A DNA stretch of 7,612 nucleotides from Solirubrobacteraceae bacterium (lineage in GTDB: Bacteria; Actinomycetota; Thermoleophilia; Solirubrobacterales; Solirubrobacteraceae), in the NCBI GenBank assembly GCA_024710825.1, contig JANJUA010000415.1:1-7612 (forward strand), given 5' to 3'. The notes under the pieces were generated by a model. The model did not search any database. It saw nothing but the letters and a program-made list of their open reading frames with translations, and was not told the DNA's origin. The position numbers were made by a program, and so were the translations under genes. This document shows, piece after piece, positions 6,047 to 7,612 of the stretch (its first letter is position 1; every line of letters begins with the position of its first letter).

Positions 6047-7413
6047 GCGTGCTCCTGGTCGGTGTGGACGCGCGGGACCCACTCGCCGTGGCCGGCGGGC
6101 GCGACGACGTCGCCGTCGCGCATGACGGTCGTCCCGCGCACGAGCGTGGCCGTCGGCCGGCCGCGCAGCGTCCAGCCGTCGTAGATCGAGAAGTCCGAGC
6201 GCGAGTCGCAGTCGGCGGCGTCGACGACGACCTCGGCGTCGAGGTCGACGAGCACGAGGTCGGCGTCCGCGCCGACGGCGATCGCGCCCTTGCGCGGCGC
6301 GAGCCCGAAGACCCGGGCCGGGTTGGTGGCCGAGACCTCGACGAGCCGCTCGAGGGGGATCCCGCGTCGGTGGTAGCCCTCGCTCAGGAGGACGCCCAGC
6401 AGCGTCGTGACGCCCGTGAACCCGGCCGACACCGACCAGATCGAGCCTTCCTTGCGCGCCCGCGGGCGCGAGTTGTGGTCGGACCCGACGGTGTCGATCG
6501 CGCCGTCGGCGATCCCCTCCCACAGCGCCTCGACGTCGCGCTCGGTGCGCAGCGGCGGATTGACCTTGCCGAGCGTCCCGACCGGCGAGTCCTCGGTGTG
6601 GGTCAGGTAGTGCGCGCAGGTCTCGGCGGTGATCTCCCAGCCCGCGGCGCGGTGGCGCCGGACGAGGTCGAGCCCCTCGGCGCAGGTGAGGTGCGGGATG
6701 TACATCCGGCAGCCGGTGTGGCGGCCGAACAGCAGCGCGGTGAAGATGTCGTGCGCCTCGACGAAGTCGGGGCGGGCCGCGTTCCAGGCGGGGAGTCCCT
6801 CGGCGCCGCTCTCCCTGACCTCGGGCAGCAGCCGCCAGATCGTCTCGATGTTCTCGGGATGGACGGCGACGAGCGCCTCCGGGTGGCGCGCCACGGCGCG
6901 GCAGAGCGCGTAGAAGAACCCCGTGTCGGTGCCCTCCACGCCCATGTAGGCGCCCTCGTCGCCCTTGAAGTTGGCGAAGTACTTGAACGAGTAGATGCCG
7001 TGCTCGGCAACGTAGGCGTCGACCTCGGAGAGGTGCTCCTCGTTCATGACGATCGGGTGGATGGCGAAGTCGATCACCGACGACGCCGACGCCCGCGCGC
7101 GCTCCTCCGGCTCCTCGAGCCGGTAGCTGCGCGCGCTCTGGATGTAGTTGAGGACGGTCGTTACGCCGCCCTGAGCGGCCGCGCGGCTCTCGGTGGCCCA
7201 GTCCTCGGGATGGCCGAGGCCGAAGTGGACGTGCGGGTCGACGAGCCCGGGCAGCACGTGCAGCCCGCCGGCGTCGATCGTCTCGGTCGCCTGCTGCCCG
7301 TGTCCGGGCGCCAGGATCGCGCCGATCCGGCCGTCGTGGATCGCGACATCGGCCTCGACGACGCCGGCCCCGGGCAGCACGGCGCGCCCGCCGGTGACGA
7401 GGGTGTCCCACAT
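6043..7413 (-). CDS. Dihydropyrimidinase / hydantoinase-type cyclic amidohydrolase
   Basis: This 456-residue enzyme of the amidohydrolase superfamily is expected to open a cyclic amide or imide ring, such as a hydantoin, dihydropyrimidine or similar, with two metal ions. All expected ligands are visible: His61 and His63 in DPHVHFG, Lys144 in YSFKYFANFKG (the Lys normally carboxylated), His185 in VHPENIE, His241 in IPHLTCAEG, and Asp312 in GSDHNSRP. KVNPPLR (283-289) is also typical of the family. The N-terminal small beta domain (1-55) and C-terminal segment (GADADLVLVDLDAEV onward) are complete and the length is standard. The ATG at 7413 shares one base with the TGA of the preceding gene's displaced frame, with GGAGG about 10 bases upstream. 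It sits between an isochorismatase-like amidase and a C-C lyase, a layout suggesting a catabolic operon. Allantoinase or enamidase activity cannot be excluded; the assignment to a precise substrate is open. Confidence 0.9.
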   Translation of the reverse strand: MWDTLVTGGRAVLPGAGVVEADVAIHDGRIGAILAPGHGQQATETIDAGGLHVLPGLVDPHVHFGLGHPEDWATESRAAAQGGVTTVLNYIQSARSYRLEEPEERARASASSVIDFAIHPIVMNEEHLSEVDAYVAEHGIYSFKYFANFKGDEGAYMGVEGTDTGFFYALCRAVARHPEALVAVHPENIETIWRLLPEVRESGAEGLPAWNAARPDFVEAHDIFTALLFGRHTGCRMYIPHLTCAEGLDLVRRHRAAGWEITAETCAHYLTHTEDSPVGTLGKVNPPLRTERDVEALWEGIADGAIDTVGSDHNSRPRARKEGSIWSVSAGFTGVTTLLGVLLSEGYHRRGIPLERLVEVSATNPARVFGLAPRKGAIAVGADADLVLVDLDAEVVVDAADCDSRSDFSIYDGWTLRGRPTATLVRGTTVMRDGDVVAPAGHGEWVPRVHTDQEHA

Positions 7414-7467
7414 CAGCCGCTCGCCTCCACGCCCTCGAGGTAGCGGAGCGCCTCGGCGGCAGGCATC
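7413..7467 (-). other. Displaced C-terminal tail of the isochorismatase-like gene (after a 1-bp deletion)
   Basis: The -1 frame here reads [19 protein letters not shown] and ends in TGA at 7413-7415. This continues smoothly from the upstream LFDLQAKYA, as isochorismatase-like proteins commonly end with a KYADV-x-x-x-x-EAL-x-YL tail. Inserting one G near 7473-7475 (TACGCGGACGTG in place of TACGCGACGTG) would fuse the two. It could otherwise be read as a 17-residue peptide starting at the ATG at 7467, but the similarity to the expected tail makes that unlikely. Confidence 0.6.
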
Positions 7468-7612
7468 ACGTCGCGTACTTCGCCTGCAGGTCGAACAGGT
7501 TGACGTCGTGGCTGAACCGGCTGCGGTCGTAGACCGCGTCCTCGACCACCGCGCAGTGGAAGTTGTAGGCGAAGGCGTCGACGGCGGTGGAGCGCACGCA
7601 CCCGCTCGTGGT
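7466..7612 (-). CDS. Isochorismatase-family cysteine amidohydrolase, C-terminal part, apparently frameshifted
   Basis: The visible 48 residues run in from the right window edge. [19 protein letters not shown] contains the catalytic Cys of N-carbamoylsarcosine amidase/maleamate amidase-like isochorismatase enzymes. [20 protein letters not shown] and FDLQAKYA follow, all standard for the fold. Such enzymes hydrolyse a carbamoyl or amide group, which would suit the product of the next gene, a cyclic amidohydrolase. The frame stops at TGA (7466-7468) about 20 residues early. The expected ending is present in the neighbouring frame at 7413-7467, pointing to a one-base deletion in the genome or in the assembly. 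The active-site Cys lies upstream of the defect, so activity might survive loss of the last helix. The N-terminus and most of the gene lie outside the window. Confidence 0.88.
   Translation of the reverse strand, partial: TTSGCVRSTAVDAFAYNFHCAVVEDAVYDRSRFSHDVNLFDLQAKYAT

Noticed and set aside
4649..6184. 511-codon plus-strand open frame spanning several genes
   Set aside because: It crosses the complement of the hypothetical gene, the intergenic palindrome and the lyase, with no domain and low-complexity content.
5144..7411. 755-codon minus-strand frame suggesting an amidohydrolase-lyase fusion
   Set aside because: The upstream part is the wrong frame of the amidohydrolase. The two genes overlap by ATGA and are separate.
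6049..7443. Long plus-strand open frame opposite the cyclic amidohydrolase
   Set aside because: It is antisense to a gene with all active-site motifs. Its Arg/Asp/Val-rich repetitive composition is what a GC-rich shadow frame gives.

Overview
The window is very GC-rich, with long G/C-ending codon runs and GTG/TTG start codons. This suggests a high-GC actinobacterium, possibly of the Thermoleophilia/Solirubrobacterales type; that placement is an inference from composition and gene content only. All recognisable genes are bacterial chromosomal or accessory genes. I saw no RNA gene, CRISPR array or phage module.

Left third (1-3030): the remains of a restriction-modification locus. The plus strand carries the 3' end of a type I-like DNA specificity (HsdS-type target recognition) domain, cut by the window edge. 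Converging on it, with a 29-bp tail overlap, is a PD-(D/E)XK-type nuclease gene on the minus strand. That nuclease gene is split by a 1638-bp IS1380-family insertion sequence (1081-2718) with 13-bp perfect terminal inverted repeats and a 5-bp target duplication (CTTAG). Removing the element and one repeat copy restores a single in-frame protein of 268 residues. The insertion falls directly after the lysine codon of its ExK catalytic motif. The transposase of the IS is itself interrupted by one in-frame TAG codon, so the element looks non-autonomous.

Middle (3042-5004): a small module that, from its families, looks linked to nitric oxide, nitrogen-oxide or low-oxygen physiology. A 12-helix NnrS/heme-copper-oxidase-like membrane protein (minus strand) is divergent from a 75-residue DUF2249 protein (plus strand), and they share a 123-bp promoter region. 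A 141-residue protein of unknown function follows on the minus strand, preceded by a perfect TCACAC-N5-GTGTGA palindrome that looks like an operator.

Right third (5144-7612): a tightly packed minus-strand catabolic operon, read from the right edge leftwards. It holds an isochorismatase-like cysteine amidohydrolase (3' end only, with an apparent 1-bp deletion near its C-terminus), a dihydropyrimidinase/hydantoinase-type cyclic amidohydrolase, and an isocitrate lyase/PEP mutase superfamily C-C lyase. Junctions are TGATG and ATGA overlaps. A reasonable hypothesis is ring opening of a cyclic amide, removal of the amide or carbamoyl nitrogen, and C-C cleavage of the resulting acid. The substrate cannot be read from the sequence.
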